From the NCBI RefSeq assembly GCF_014489845.1, contig NZ_JABURY010000010.1:124246-188245 (forward strand): a stretch of DNA of 64,000 nucleotides. The letters run 5' to 3'. The first letter of the stretch is position 1. Each line of letters opens with the position of its first letter. This document shows positions 38,905 through 49,106 of this stretch, one piece after another. The notes beneath the pieces were generated by a model. The model searched no databases. It was not told the origin of the DNA and saw only the letters and a program-made list of their open reading frames with translations. A program made the position numbers and the translations under genes. Source of the stretch: Frischella japonica (GTDB taxonomy: Bacteria > Pseudomonadota > Gammaproteobacteria > Enterobacterales > Orbaceae).

Positions 38905-40455
38905 TTAGGTGATTGGTGCTGGATTGAAAATAGCTAATGGATTATATAATCTCCAATGATCCGACCATGGTTTTTTGCGTCCACTTGCTACGTCTAGAAT
39001 TAAATGAAATAGTCGCCATCCAATATCTTCAATCGTTGCTTTACCTAAAGCAATATCACCGGCACTAATGTCAATTAAATCAAACCATTGTTCAGCAACA
39101 ATATTACGACTAGACATTTTAATGACAGGGACCATTGCTAGACCATATGGTGTTCCGCGTCCAGTGGTAAAAACTTGTAGGGTTATTCCTGAGGCCACTT
39201 GCTGAGCGCCACAAACAAAATCGCTGGCTGGCGTTGCAGCAAAAATTAACCCTTTTTTAGTTGGACGTTGTCCAGGCGATAATACTTCAACGATAGAACT
39301 CGTACCTGATTTGGCAATTGAACCCATTGCTTTTTCGACGATGTTATTTAGACCACCTTTTTTATTTCCTGGCGTCGTGTTCGCACTACGATCAACTTTA
39401 CCCGCAGCGAGGTAATCGTCATACCATTGCATCTCACGAATAAGTGCCTTACCTACTTCTTCATTAGCTGCTCTTGGCGTGAGTAAATGAATACCATCAC
39501 GAACTTCAGTTACTTCGGAAAACATCACTGTCGCACCACATCTAACTAATAAATCAGATGCAAATCCAACTGAAGGATTAGATGTTACTCCGGAAAAGGC
39601 ATCACTACCACCACATTGCATGCCGATGACCAATTCCGAAGCTGGTACTGTTTCTCTTTTACGTTGATTAAGACGTTGTAGATGTTTTTCTGCAACATTT
39701 AAGATATGATCAACCATTGCTTTAAAGCCGTGTTCATCTTGTAATGTGACTAAATCATCCTCCAATAATTTAATCGGAATTGTATCTTGAGTACCTTTCA
39801 GTAATCTCTCTGGTTGGAGTTTTTCACAACCTAAACTCACCACCATAATTTCTCCACCAAAATTAGGGTTTTTGGCTAGATTGTGAATCGACCGTATTGG
39901 TACTATCGCCGCTGGAGCATCAATTGCTACACCACAGCCATAAAGATGGGTTAAAGCTACAACTCCATCAACATTTGGATATTTAGGAAGTAAATCCTGT
40001 TCGATAATTTTTGCCACATATTCAACAACACCAGAAACACAGTTAACGCTCATTGTGATGCCCAATATATTACGCGTACCTACTGAACCGTCTGCATTGC
40101 GATAGCCTTCGAATGTATAACCATCTAATGGCGGAAGTTCTTGAACTTTCTTGGTTGCGATTGGTAATTCGTTTAACTCTGGAGCATTTGGCATTTCTGT
40201 CACGCTTTCATTAATCCAACTGCCTTTTTTAATATTTACTTTAGCATAACCAATGATTTCACCATATCGAATAATGGCATTACCTTGATCAATATTATTT
40301 AACGCAACTTTATGACCTTGAGGTATGTGTTCTATTAACTTCAATCCATCAGAAAAAACAGTACCTTTCGGTAATCCGTTGTCATTGACAACAATCGCCA
40401 CGTTATCAATATCTTTTATTTTTATGTATAGCGGCTTACTGGTATGGCTTTCCAT
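38905..40455 (-). CDS. garD: Galactarate dehydratase
   Basis: 516 aa (E. coli GarD 523). N-terminal SAF/UxaA-like domain with [22 protein letters not shown], then the large UxaA domain with [18 protein letters not shown] and [20 protein letters not shown], the metal site region. It is an Fe2+-dependent lyase turning galactarate into 5-keto-4-deoxy-D-glucarate (some members make the 2-keto isomer), which enters GarL. Start after GGGAG with 7-base spacing. It diverges from the gud/gar operon across a 431-bp shared regulatory region. Confidence 0.95.
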   Translation of the reverse strand: MESHTSKPLYIKIKDIDNVAIVVNDNGLPKGTVFSDGLKLIEHIPQGHKVALNNIDQGNAIIRYGEIIGYAKVNIKKGSWINESVTEMPNAPELNELPIATKKVQELPPLDGYTFEGYRNADGSVGTRNILGITMSVNCVSGVVEYVAKIIEQDLLPKYPNVDGVVALTHLYGCGVAIDAPAAIVPIRSIHNLAKNPNFGGEIMVVSLGCEKLQPERLLKGTQDTIPIKLLEDDLVTLQDEHGFKAMVDHILNVAEKHLQRLNQRKRETVPASELVIGMQCGGSDAFSGVTSNPSVGFASDLLVRCGATVMFSEVTEVRDGIHLLTPRAANEEVGKALIREMQWYDDYLAAGKVDRSANTTPGNKKGGLNNIVEKAMGSIAKSGTSSIVEVLSPGQRPTKKGLIFAATPASDFVCGAQQVASGITLQVFTTGRGTPYGLAMVPVIKMSSRNIVAEQWFDLIDISAGDIALGKATIEDIGWRLFHLILDVASGRKKPWSDHWRLYNPLAIFNPAPIT

Positions 40456-40637
40456 TGTATAACTCCCATTACATACTATAGCTTTTAATTAATTTTTGAT
40501 CAGTTTCATTATGATAAGTATTACTGATAGATTAGCTATATATTAAATGTGAATAAAATAAATAGCATTGTGAAAAGTTCCAATTTTAATTTTAAAATAG
40601 GCTATAAATTTATGAAGTTGAACATAAAATGGTGGAT

Positions 40638-40657
40638 TGCATCACAAAATTGATGCA
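40638..40657. promoter_or_regulatory. Dyad, candidate CdaR operator
   Basis: TGCATCA-N6-TGATGCA, perfect 7-bp arms, sits in the middle of the garD/gudP divergent region. Position suggests a CdaR binding site; no verified CdaR consensus was available to compare. Confidence 0.4.
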
Positions 40658-40671
40658 GTTATCTAAATTTT

Positions 40672-40687
40672 TGTGAAGAACATAACA
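40672..40687. promoter_or_regulatory. CRP-like site
   Basis: TGTGA-N6-TAACA differs from the CRP consensus TGTGA-N6-TCACA at one position. It is upstream of both divergent operons, which would fit catabolite control. Confidence 0.35.
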
Positions 40688-40886
40688 TTTAATTGTGCAT
40701 TTGCATATAAATAACTGCTATTTTATCGTTTGTTTTGGTTTTTTACCGATGAAATTTTTAGCATAACTCTCCATACTTATTCCCCATTAGTGGATTACAT
40801 AGACATATTTGATATCTCTTTATTTTCTACCCAGCCATCTATAAAAAATCAAGATCAACTGTTTATAATCAGTTTAGGAGCTAAAA

Positions 40887-42218
40887 ATGGAAATAAAAAA
40901 TACAACTCATAGCCCAAAGAAGACCAATGCCAGATGGTTAACGGTCGTTTTTCTCTTTATTGTTACGGCCATTAACTATGGTGATAGAGCGACCTTAGGG
41001 ATTGCTGGAAAAGCAATGTCAGGTGAACTAGGGTTCGATGCTGCCGCCATGGGATGGGTCATGTCATCATTTGGCATTGCTTATGTAATTGGGCAATTAC
41101 CTGGTGGTTGGTTATTAGATCGATTCGGTTCGAAACGTGTCTATTTTTGTAGCATTTTATTTTGGTCTATATTTACTCTATTACAAGGAACAGTACATTT
41201 TTTTATTGGTGCATGGGCGCTAATTATGCTCTTTACATTCCGTTTTTTAATGGGGTTAGCCGAAGCGCCTTCTTTTCCTGGTAATAGTCGAATTACTGCT
41301 GCTTGGTTTCCGTCAAAAGAACGGGCAACAGCGGTAGCAATTTTCAACTCCGCTCAATATTTTGCAACGGTAATCTTTGCGCCAATAATGGGATGGTTAA
41401 CACACGAATATGGTTGGCAATCTGTGTTCTTCTTTATGGGTGGATTAGGTATATTTATTAGTCTTGTTACGATAATTGCAATTCGTAACCCTAAAGATCA
41501 TCCTTTAGCTAATCAAGCTGAAGTTGATTACATTGTAGAAGGCGGTGCACTGGTTGATATGGATCAAAAAAAATCTGATGGTAAACAAAGTGGACCAAAA
41601 TTAACTTACCTAATGCAACTTCTAACTAACCGAATGTTACTTGGAGTCTATTTAGGACAATATTGCATTAACTGTTTAACATTTTTCTTTATCACATGGT
41701 TCCCTATTTATCTTAACACCGAACGAGGTATGAATATTAAAGAAGTTGGTTTTGCCGCAGCTATTCCAGCAATTTGTGGATTTGTTGGTGGAATCAGTGG
41801 TGGGATTTTTTCCGATTTTCTAATGCGAAAAACGGGTTCTCTCTCTATTGCCCGTAAAACACCGATTATTCTGGGTATGTTATTTTCGATGACTATGATT
41901 CTATGTAATTATGTTGATTCAATTGCATTGGTCATTTTATTTATGTCTATGGCTTTCTTCGGTAAGGGCGTGGGGGCATTAGGCTGGGCTGTAATGGCAG
42001 ACACAGCACCAAAAGAGATGAGCGGTCTAGCCGGTGGATTATTCAACATGTTTGGTAATGCCTCAAGTATCATTTCTCCTATTATTATTGGTTATATCGT
42101 AGCTTGGACTGAGCGTTTTGAATGGGCATTAGTTTTTGTTGCCGGTCATGCTTTGGTGGCAGCATTTAGTTACCTTATTATTGTTGGTCCAATTAAACGT
42201 ATGGAATTAAAGAAATAA
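40887..42218 (+). CDS. gudP: Glucarate/galactarate MFS transporter GudP
   Basis: 443 aa, twelve helices, major facilitator superfamily anion:cation symporter group. It is closest to E. coli GudP rather than GarP: NYGDRATLGIAGKAMSGELG, QLPGGWLLDRFGSKRVYF, GLAEAPSFPGNSRI, NSAQYFATVIFAPIMGWLTHEYGW and GLAGGLFNMFGN. It imports D-glucarate and galactarate with protons. Start after AGGAG with 7-base spacing; first gene of a six-gene operon. Confidence 0.94.
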   Translation: MEIKNTTHSPKKTNARWLTVVFLFIVTAINYGDRATLGIAGKAMSGELGFDAAAMGWVMSSFGIAYVIGQLPGGWLLDRFGSKRVYFCSILFWSIFTLLQGTVHFFIGAWALIMLFTFRFLMGLAEAPSFPGNSRITAAWFPSKERATAVAIFNSAQYFATVIFAPIMGWLTHEYGWQSVFFFMGGLGIFISLVTIIAIRNPKDHPLANQAEVDYIVEGGALVDMDQKKSDGKQSGPKLTYLMQLLTNRMLLGVYLGQYCINCLTFFFITWFPIYLNTERGMNIKEVGFAAAIPAICGFVGGISGGIFSDFLMRKTGSLSIARKTPIILGMLFSMTMILCNYVDSIALVILFMSMAFFGKGVGALGWAVMADTAPKEMSGLAGGLFNMFGNASSIISPIIIGYIVAWTERFEWALVFVAGHALVAAFSYLIIVGPIKRMELKK

Positions 42219-42259
42219 TAAAAAATTAATCTTTATTTAATATATAGGAGTACCGTCTT

Positions 42260-43597
42260 ATGAATACACAGTCAGTTCCGATAATTAAGTCGATGCAAGT
42301 AATTCCGGTTGCTGGTCATGACAGTATGCTAATGAATATTGGCGGTGCCCATGGTCCTTACTTTACACGAAATATTGTTATTTTAACCGATAATGCGGGT
42401 CATATTGGTGTTGGGGAAGCGCCTGGCGGGGCAACCATTGAAAATGCGTTAAAAGAAGCGATACCACATGTTGAAGGTAGACCTATTTCAATACTTAACC
42501 GTATTGTTAATGATATGCATCAAGGTTACCTAGATGCAGATTATGACACCTTCGGTAAAGGTGCATGGACTTTTGAATTACGCGTCAATGCGGTTGCGGC
42601 CTTGGAATCTGCATTATTAGATTTGATGGGACAATTTTTAAATGTTCCAGTCGCCGAATTGCTTGGAGCGGGTAAACAACGTGATGAAGTGACTGTATTA
42701 GGCTATCTTTTTTATATCGGCGATGATAAAAAAACCGATCTTAATTATGATCAACCGCAACAACAAGGACATGAATGGTATAACATTCGACGCCGTCAAG
42801 CCATGACAGTGGAATCAGTAGTAGAGTTAGCTGAAGTAGCCAAAGATCGTTATGGATTTAAAGATTTCAAAATGAAAGGGGGCGTATTAGCAGGGGAGCA
42901 GGAAATTAAAACGGTTATTGAGCTTAAAAAACGTTTCCCTGATGCCAGAATTACGTTAGATCCAAATGGTGGTTGGTTACTAGATGATGCCATTAAATTA
43001 TGTAAGGGACTCAATCACGTATTAACGTATGCAGAAGATCCCTGTGGGGCTGAACAAGGCTATTCAGGACGTGAAGTTATGGCTGAATTTCGTAGAGCTA
43101 CAGGATTACCAACGGCAACCAATATGGTCGCCACTAATTGGCGCGAAATGTGTCATTCAATTATGTTACAAGCAGTTGATATCCCACTAGCAGATCCTCA
43201 TTTTTGGACATTAACTGGCGCTAGTCGTGTTGCTCAACTTTGTGATGAATGGGGATTAACCTGGGGCTGCCATTCAAACAATCATTTTGATATTTCGTTA
43301 GCTATGTTTAGCCATGTTGGCGCATCAGCACCAGGTAATCCAACCGCATTAGATACACACTGGATTTGGCAAGAAGGCAAGGAACGTTTAACTAAAGAAC
43401 CATTAAAAATCGTTAATGGCAAAATCAAATTACCTGATAAACCAGGTTTGGGAATTGAATTAGATATACAACAAGTAAAAAAAGCACACGAACTCTATAA
43501 AAAATTACCTAATAGTGCGCGAAATGATGGTATAGCAATGCAATATTTGATTCCCGGTTGGCAGTTTGATCGTAAACGACCTTGTATGATTCGTTAA
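42260..43597 (+). CDS. gudX: Glucarate dehydratase-related protein GudX
   Basis: 445 aa enolase-superfamily protein, closest to E. coli GudX (VTDM-like opening, [47 protein letters not shown]). Active-site elements are kept: KMKGG (KxK), DPNGGWLL and EDPCGAEQG metal ligands, and HSNNHFD. GudX in E. coli is thought to be a weak or accessory dehydratase partnering with GudD. Start after AGGAG with a 10-base spacer. The paralogue GudD follows 36 bp later, and the two share long identical blocks. Confidence 0.92.
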   Translation: MNTQSVPIIKSMQVIPVAGHDSMLMNIGGAHGPYFTRNIVILTDNAGHIGVGEAPGGATIENALKEAIPHVEGRPISILNRIVNDMHQGYLDADYDTFGKGAWTFELRVNAVAALESALLDLMGQFLNVPVAELLGAGKQRDEVTVLGYLFYIGDDKKTDLNYDQPQQQGHEWYNIRRRQAMTVESVVELAEVAKDRYGFKDFKMKGGVLAGEQEIKTVIELKKRFPDARITLDPNGGWLLDDAIKLCKGLNHVLTYAEDPCGAEQGYSGREVMAEFRRATGLPTATNMVATNWREMCHSIMLQAVDIPLADPHFWTLTGASRVAQLCDEWGLTWGCHSNNHFDISLAMFSHVGASAPGNPTALDTHWIWQEGKERLTKEPLKIVNGKIKLPDKPGLGIELDIQQVKKAHELYKKLPNSARNDGIAMQYLIPGWQFDRKRPCMIR

Positions 43598-43633
43598 CAC
43601 AGATTAAAAAAATAAAATTAAGAGGGAAGTATT

Positions 43634-44968
43634 ATGAGTTCTACAACACCTATTGTCACAGAAATGCATGTCTATCCTGTTGCTGGTTATGATAGCATGC
43701 TATTAAATTTAAGTGGTGCCCATGCCCCTTACTTTACACGTAATATCGTTATTCTTAAAGATAATTCAGGAAATACCGGCGTAGGTGAAGTACCTTGTGT
43801 AGGTTCTGTCACGCAAACACTGCAAGATGCAAAACCATTAGTTATTGGTCAATCCATTGCACAATACAAAAAGGTTATGAATCAAGTCCGTAACCAATTT
43901 GCTGATCGAGATGTGGGGGGACGCGGTAATCAAACATTTGACCAACGATCCACTATTCATGTAGTGACAGCTATTGAAGCGGCAATGCTGGATTTATTAG
44001 GTAAACATCTTGGTGTTACTGTTGCATCATTATTGGGTGATGGTCAACAGCGTGATGAGGTAGAAATGCTTGGTTATCTATTTTATGTAGGGGACCGCAA
44101 TAAAACCGATTTACCTTATCAAAGTCAACCTAATGAACAATGTGATTGGTATCGATTACGTCACGAAGAAGCACTAACACCGGAAAAAATCGCTCGATTA
44201 GCTGAAGCAACCTATGAAAAATATGGATTTAGAGATTTTAAATTAAAAGGTGGTGTTTTAACTGCTGAACAAGAAGCTGAAGCGGTGATTGCTATAAAGA
44301 AAAAATTCCCTGATGCGCGTGTGACCCTTGATCCAAATGGCGGTTGGTTATTAGATGAAGCTATTCGTATAGGTAAATACTTAAAACACACTTTGACTTA
44401 TGCGGAAGATCCGTGTGGTGCAGAACAAGGCTATTCTGGCCGAGAAATTATGGCTGAATTCCGGAGAGCCACCGGCTTACCTACCGCAACCAATATGATC
44501 GCGACAGATTGGCGTCAAATGGCACATACTTTATCATTGCAATCCGTTGATATCCCATTAGCAGATCCTCATTTCTGGACGATGAATGGTTCTGTAAGAG
44601 TTGCGCAGTTGTGTCATGAATTTGGATTAACTTGGGGCTCACATTCCAATAATCATTTTGATATCTCTTTAGCCATGTTTACCCAAGTTGGTGCTGCTGC
44701 GCCGGGTAACCCAACTGCTCTTGATACCCATTGGATTTGGCAAGAAGGTAATCAAAGATTAACCAAAGAACCATTACAAATTGTTAATGGCAAAATTAAA
44801 GTACCTGAAAAACCAGGTTTAGGTATTGAAATTGATATGGAGCAAGTTATGAAAGCTCATGAACTTTTTAAAAGTATGGGACTGGGTAATCGTAATGATG
44901 CCATGGCTATGCAATACTTAATTCCTAACTGGAAATTTGACAACAAGAAACCGTGTTTAGTGAGATAG
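43634..44968 (+). CDS. gudD: Glucarate dehydratase
   Basis: 444 aa (E. coli GudD 446), enolase superfamily, Mg2+-dependent. It dehydrates D-glucarate, and L-idarate, to 5-keto-4-deoxy-D-glucarate. The family-specific blocks are [35 protein letters not shown] and [21 protein letters not shown]. Catalytic and metal residues lie in [31 protein letters not shown] and GSHSNNHFD. Start after GAGGGAAG. In the operon it hands its product to GarL. Confidence 0.96.
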   Translation: MSSTTPIVTEMHVYPVAGYDSMLLNLSGAHAPYFTRNIVILKDNSGNTGVGEVPCVGSVTQTLQDAKPLVIGQSIAQYKKVMNQVRNQFADRDVGGRGNQTFDQRSTIHVVTAIEAAMLDLLGKHLGVTVASLLGDGQQRDEVEMLGYLFYVGDRNKTDLPYQSQPNEQCDWYRLRHEEALTPEKIARLAEATYEKYGFRDFKLKGGVLTAEQEAEAVIAIKKKFPDARVTLDPNGGWLLDEAIRIGKYLKHTLTYAEDPCGAEQGYSGREIMAEFRRATGLPTATNMIATDWRQMAHTLSLQSVDIPLADPHFWTMNGSVRVAQLCHEFGLTWGSHSNNHFDISLAMFTQVGAAAPGNPTALDTHWIWQEGNQRLTKEPLQIVNGKIKVPEKPGLGIEIDMEQVMKAHELFKSMGLGNRNDAMAMQYLIPNWKFDNKKPCLVR

Positions 44969-45017
44969 TCTAAAATGAAGTTCGAAACTGTATGAATACA
45001 CATTATAAAGGTAAATT

Positions 45018-45788
45018 ATGAAGAAAGTAACATGTCATAATCAATTTAAGCAAGATATGTTGGCACGAAAAACACTTATCGGTTGTTGGGCGGCATTAGG
45101 TAATCCAATCTCAACGGAAATACTTGGTTTAGCCGGTTTCGATTGGTTATTACTCGACGGTGAACATGCAATTAATGATGTAATGTCATTTGTGCCGCAA
45201 TTGATGGCATTAAAAGACAGTGTCAGTGCGCCAGTCGTCCGTCCATCATGGAATGATCAAGTACAAATCAAACGATTATTAGATATAGGTTTTTATAACT
45301 TTTTGATCCCTTATGTTGAAACTGTTGAACAAGCAAAGCAGGCAGTATCTTTCACTCGATATCCACCAATGGGTGTTAGAGGTGTTTCGGTTGCACATCG
45401 TAGTAATGCATTTGGTGCAATCAGCGATTACTTTGAAAATATTAATCATAATATCTGTGTCATGGTACAAATTGAAACACAGCAAGCGGTAGATAATGTT
45501 GAAGCAATCACTGCTGTTGACGGTGTCGATGGTATTTTTGTTGGTCCAAGTGATCTATCGGCATCATTAGGTCATTTTGGCAATCCAAAACATCCTGATG
45601 TTCAAGCCGCCATAAGACATATTTTTGCTGTTGCTAACCAGCAGGGCAAAGCGTGCGGTATTTTGGCTCCGGTTGAAGCTGATGCGCGTCAATATATGGC
45701 AATGGGAGCAACATTTGTTGCAGTTGGTAATGATTTGGGCTTGTTAAGATATGCAACTCAAGCATTAGCAGATAAATATTTAAAATAA
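45018..45788 (+). CDS. garL: 5-keto-4-deoxy-D-glucarate aldolase
   Basis: 256 aa (E. coli GarL 256), HpcH/HpaI class II aldolase. It splits 5-keto-4-deoxy-D-glucarate into pyruvate and tartronate semialdehyde. Seen: [30 protein letters not shown] (catalytic base His), [48 protein letters not shown] with the metal Glu, and [16 protein letters not shown] with the metal Asp. Start after AAAGG. Confidence 0.96.
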   Translation: MKKVTCHNQFKQDMLARKTLIGCWAALGNPISTEILGLAGFDWLLLDGEHAINDVMSFVPQLMALKDSVSAPVVRPSWNDQVQIKRLLDIGFYNFLIPYVETVEQAKQAVSFTRYPPMGVRGVSVAHRSNAFGAISDYFENINHNICVMVQIETQQAVDNVEAITAVDGVDGIFVGPSDLSASLGHFGNPKHPDVQAAIRHIFAVANQQGKACGILAPVEADARQYMAMGATFVAVGNDLGLLRYATQALADKYLK

Positions 45789-45823
45789 CTAAGAGTATTT
45801 TAATCATAAAAAAGGAGAGTAAA

Positions 45824-46705
45824 ATGAAAATTGGTTTTATTGGTTTAGGTATTATGGGTAAACCGATGAGCAAAAACCTGCTAAAATCTGGCTACTCACT
45901 AGTCGTTTGTGATAAAAACCAAATGGCAGTGGATGAAGTTGTCGCAGCAGGTGCACAAAGTGCAGCTAATGCAAAAGAAGTTGCTAAACTTTGTGATGTG
46001 ATTATAACAATGCTACCAAATTCTCCGCATGTAAAAGAAGTGGTGTTGGGTGAAAATGGTGTCGTTGAAGGCGCAAAATTGGGCACAACCATTATTGATA
46101 TGAGCTCTATCGCCCCGTTAGCTAGTCGTGAAATTCATGATGAAGTGGTTAAAAAAGGGCTATATATGTTAGATGCACCGGTTAGCGGTGGTGAGCCAAA
46201 AGCAATTGATGGCACCTTATCTGTAATGGTAGGTGGTGACAAAGCCATATTTGATAAACATTACGATTTAATGAAAGCTATGGCTGGTTCTGTTGTCTAT
46301 ACCGGTGATATTGGGGCGGGTAATGTCACAAAATTGGCGAATCAAGTGATTGTAGCTCTTAACATAGCAGCAATGTCTGAAGCGCTTGTTCTGGCAACCA
46401 AAGCTGGGGTCAATCCAGAATTAGTTTATCAGGCAATCCGCGGTGGACTTGCAGGTAGTACTGTTTTAGATGCTAAAGCTCCAATGGTATTGAATCGCAA
46501 TTTTAAACCAGGCTTCAAAATCGATTTACATATTAAAGATTTACAAAATGCCTTAGATACATCCCACGGTGTTGGAACCTCATTACCATTGACGGCAATA
46601 GTAATGGAAATGATGCAGGCACTAAAAACAGATGGTATGGGTGGTTGTGATCATAGTGCCTTAGCTCGCTACTATGAAACATTAGCAAAAATAGAAATAA
46701 AATAA
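45824..46705 (+). CDS. garR: Tartronate semialdehyde reductase
   Basis: 293 aa beta-hydroxyacid dehydrogenase. It reduces tartronate semialdehyde to D-glycerate with NAD(P)H. Rossmann motif GFIGLGIMGKPMSKNL at residues 3-18, substrate loop DAPVSGGEPKAIDGTLSVMVGG, and catalytic Lys in GNVTKLANQ (near 171). Close to E. coli GarR/GlxR; the neighbours favour GarR. Start after AAGGAG. Confidence 0.94.
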   Translation: MKIGFIGLGIMGKPMSKNLLKSGYSLVVCDKNQMAVDEVVAAGAQSAANAKEVAKLCDVIITMLPNSPHVKEVVLGENGVVEGAKLGTTIIDMSSIAPLASREIHDEVVKKGLYMLDAPVSGGEPKAIDGTLSVMVGGDKAIFDKHYDLMKAMAGSVVYTGDIGAGNVTKLANQVIVALNIAAMSEALVLATKAGVNPELVYQAIRGGLAGSTVLDAKAPMVLNRNFKPGFKIDLHIKDLQNALDTSHGVGTSLPLTAIVMEMMQALKTDGMGGCDHSALARYYETLAKIEIK

Positions 46706-46767
46706 TTAATATGCATATTGAGTATGGCAACATACTCAATAATTTAATTCGTTCTGTAAGGATATGT

Positions 46768-47919
46768 ATGAAAATTGTCATTGCTCCTGATTCTTTTAAA
46801 GAAAGTCTAAGTGCTATTGAAGTTGCTGAAATGATAAAAGCAGGATTTTCACAAGTTTACCCTGATTCAGAATATGCTTTGTTACCGGTAGCCGATGGTG
46901 GGGAAGGTACTGTTAATGCGATGGTCGATGCATTAAATGGGCATAAAGTTACAGTTTCTATTACTGATCCATTAGGGGAGAGAGGACAGGCTTTCTATGG
47001 TATATCTGGGGATGGTCAAACAGCTGTAATCGAAATGGCAGCCGCCAGTGGGCTGGAACGTGTTCCCTTAGATAAAAGAGATGCCAAAATTACCACCTCA
47101 TACGGTACCGGCGAATTAATCAAAGATGCGCTTGATCGAGGTTGTAAAAAATTTATTATTGGCATTGGTGGCAGTGCTACCAATGATGGTGGTGCTGGAA
47201 TGTTACAGGCGCTGGGTGTGAAACTATTAGACAAAGCTGGCAACCAGATTGGTTATGGTGGGCGTTCTCTAGGTGAATTGGCTAAAATTGATATTAGCCA
47301 AATGGATTCTCGAATTCAGCAATGTGAATTTGAAGTAGCTTGTGACGTAACAAACCCACTTACAGGCACGAATGGTGCATCAGCCATTTTTGGACCACAA
47401 AAAGGTGCAACACCAGACGATGTAAAATTATTAGATGCTAATCTAAAACATTTTGCTAACCTTATCAAACAGTATTTTAATATGGACATTGAATATACGC
47501 CTGGAACCGGTGCAGCAGGAGGGATGGGCGCTGCATTATTAGCATTTATGAATGCTAAATTAAGACCAGGTATAAAAATTATAACCGAATTACTTAATTT
47601 AGATACTTTAGTGCGTGAGGCTGATATTGTTATCACTGGTGAGGGACGATTGGATTATCAAAGTGTTAATGGTAAAGTGCCCGTCGGAGTGGCACATATT
47701 GCAAAACAATATCAAAAACCAGTCATTGCGATTGTAGGAAGTTTAGGTGATAAAGCTGAAGCGGTTTATCCGTATGGTGTAACAGCTATGTTTAGTATTC
47801 TAACTAATATTTCTTCTTTATCTGAAGCATTAGATCCTCAAACGGCCCGTGCTAACTTATATAGTACAGCGATGAACATTGCTTATACTCTTAAAATTGG
47901 CAATACCCTTCAGCAATAA
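46768..47919 (+). CDS. garK: Glycerate 2-kinase
   Basis: 383 aa (E. coli GarK 381), glycerate kinase type 1 family. It phosphorylates D-glycerate to 2-phosphoglycerate, which enters lower glycolysis. Opening KIVIAPDSFKESLSAIEVAEMI, ADGGEGT, GIGGSATNDGGAGMLQALG, ACDVTNPLTG..GAS..FGPQKGA and TGEGRLDYQS. Start at ATG 46768, after AAGGA; the frame is open 57 bases upstream without support. It is the last gene of the gud/gar operon. Confidence 0.95.
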   Translation: MKIVIAPDSFKESLSAIEVAEMIKAGFSQVYPDSEYALLPVADGGEGTVNAMVDALNGHKVTVSITDPLGERGQAFYGISGDGQTAVIEMAAASGLERVPLDKRDAKITTSYGTGELIKDALDRGCKKFIIGIGGSATNDGGAGMLQALGVKLLDKAGNQIGYGGRSLGELAKIDISQMDSRIQQCEFEVACDVTNPLTGTNGASAIFGPQKGATPDDVKLLDANLKHFANLIKQYFNMDIEYTPGTGAAGGMGAALLAFMNAKLRPGIKIITELLNLDTLVREADIVITGEGRLDYQSVNGKVPVGVAHIAKQYQKPVIAIVGSLGDKAEAVYPYGVTAMFSILTNISSLSEALDPQTARANLYSTAMNIAYTLKIGNTLQQ

Positions 47920-47926
47920 ATCGATT

Positions 47927-47954
47927 AACCCTTTACCAGATAGGTATAAGGGTT
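47927..47954 (+). terminator. Terminator-like hairpin after garK
   Basis: AACCCTT/AAGGGTT stem with an inner TACC/GGTA helix and a small bulge, eight bases past the stop. The T-run after it is short. Confidence 0.5.
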
Positions 47955-48573
47955 TCATATGTTATTTAATCTAAATGTTATTGTATAACTTATCGTTGAA
48001 TCTAAAATTATCTATACTAAAAAACATCGATTAGAAAGAATAACTTAATAACTCATACTTATTCAGCTCTGTCTGCTTTAATAAATAATCAAAGATTAAA
48101 TGAGCATAATTAATGTATTGCAATTTTATTCAAATAATTGATATTGAACATAAGCAAGTTAACGATAAAGTAGTAATGATGGTTTCTTAAAAATATAGAG
48201 TTTTCATTATCGCTAATAATATAATATAGCTATTTTTTCTTTGTTTATCATACATAATATAGTTTTAGTAGTTGTATTTATATTATCTTTATCGTCTGAT
48301 ATTGTCTGGCAAATTTTTTATTTATCTTCATATTTTTTGTTGTTAGCGGTAATGACTGTGCTGAATTTGGTTTTGGATTATCTGTTAAGTTAAGCAATGT
48401 TGTTCATGATAATAAAGTGTTTTTTATAAAAAGTTAGGTAGTGTTATTCTGTTAACAGTTTTACTATGGATAGCATTAGTATATTTTACAATAAACAAAA
48501 TTAAATCTTAATATTGTCATAGATAAACATTATTAATGTAGAAAAACGTATAACAATAAAAAGGATAATTGTA
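47955..48573. other. Gene-free stretch, possibly a decayed membrane-protein gene
   Basis: AT-rich. From about 48225 to 48393 one plus-strand frame is open and reads as a very hydrophobic peptide with two helix-like segments but no good start; another hydrophobic open stretch lies near 48420-48510 in a different frame. It may be a degraded membrane gene. No other feature seen. Confidence 0.35.
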
Positions 48574-48945
48574 ATGCGGAAATTAACTAGAAAAGACGGG
48601 CTATTATTGCTGATATCGCAATTACCAAGTATAACTTTTTCATTGATGCCGTTAATAAATTATTATGATAGTAATATTTTTTCAGGGTTATGTATCATTG
48701 CTAATATCATCTCCATAGTTTTTCTTTTCATCAGTTTATGTTGGTACGATAATTTTTTATTTTTATTTTTCATTTTAGTATTAATTACTTCGTCAGTGCT
48801 CGTTTATTGTATTAATTATTGGATAACGGTGCCGATAATACATGAAATACTACTCAATTTTTGCTTTTCAAATGTTGGTTTTTTACTTTTCTTTATAGTG
48901 ATTGTGATTATAATTAAAACAGGTATATATCAATTCTTTGAATGA
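48574..48945 (+). CDS. Small hydrophobic membrane protein, unknown
   Basis: 123 aa with four hydrophobic helices (about 10-28, 34-55, 62-80 and 95-117) and a charged N-terminus MRKLTRKDG. No known family was recognised. Start supported by AAAAAGGA nine bases upstream. The stop codon touches the left end of a perfect 44-bp palindrome. Its AT content and lack of neighbours on the same strand suggest a lineage-specific gene. Confidence 0.55.
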   Translation: MRKLTRKDGLLLLISQLPSITFSLMPLINYYDSNIFSGLCIIANIISIVFLFISLCWYDNFLFLFFILVLITSSVLVYCINYWITVPIIHEILLNFCFSNVGFLLFFIVIVIIIKTGIYQFFE

Positions 48946-48988
48946 ATATTAAATTGCCGAATCGCTAGCGATTCGGCAATTTAATATT
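48945..48988. terminator. Perfect 44-bp palindrome, bidirectional terminator candidate
   Basis: Bases 48945-48966 are the exact reverse complement of 48967-48988 (GC core TTGCCGAATCGC), with CTAG at the centre and AT-rich outer arms. It lies between the small membrane protein and the convergent adenine deaminase. As RNA it forms a very stable hairpin in either direction. Confidence 0.65.
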
Positions 48989-49106
48989 AGATAAAATAAT
49001 AACAATTATGAGATTAAGTGATTAATAGGCAGTTTATTATTCTTAATTTACATTAATCAATAACCTTGCTTTAGTATTATTTATCATACTTAATCATGGT
49101 GATTGA

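Larger units (their letters stand above)
40456..40886. promoter_or_regulatory. Shared divergent control region of garD and gudPXD-garLRK
   Basis: 431 bp between the two catabolic units. It carries the dyad at 40638-40657 and a CRP-like site at 40672-40687, listed separately, and AT-rich promoter-like sequence around 40700-40730. All diacid genes of the window other than cdaR flank this segment. Confidence 0.6.
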
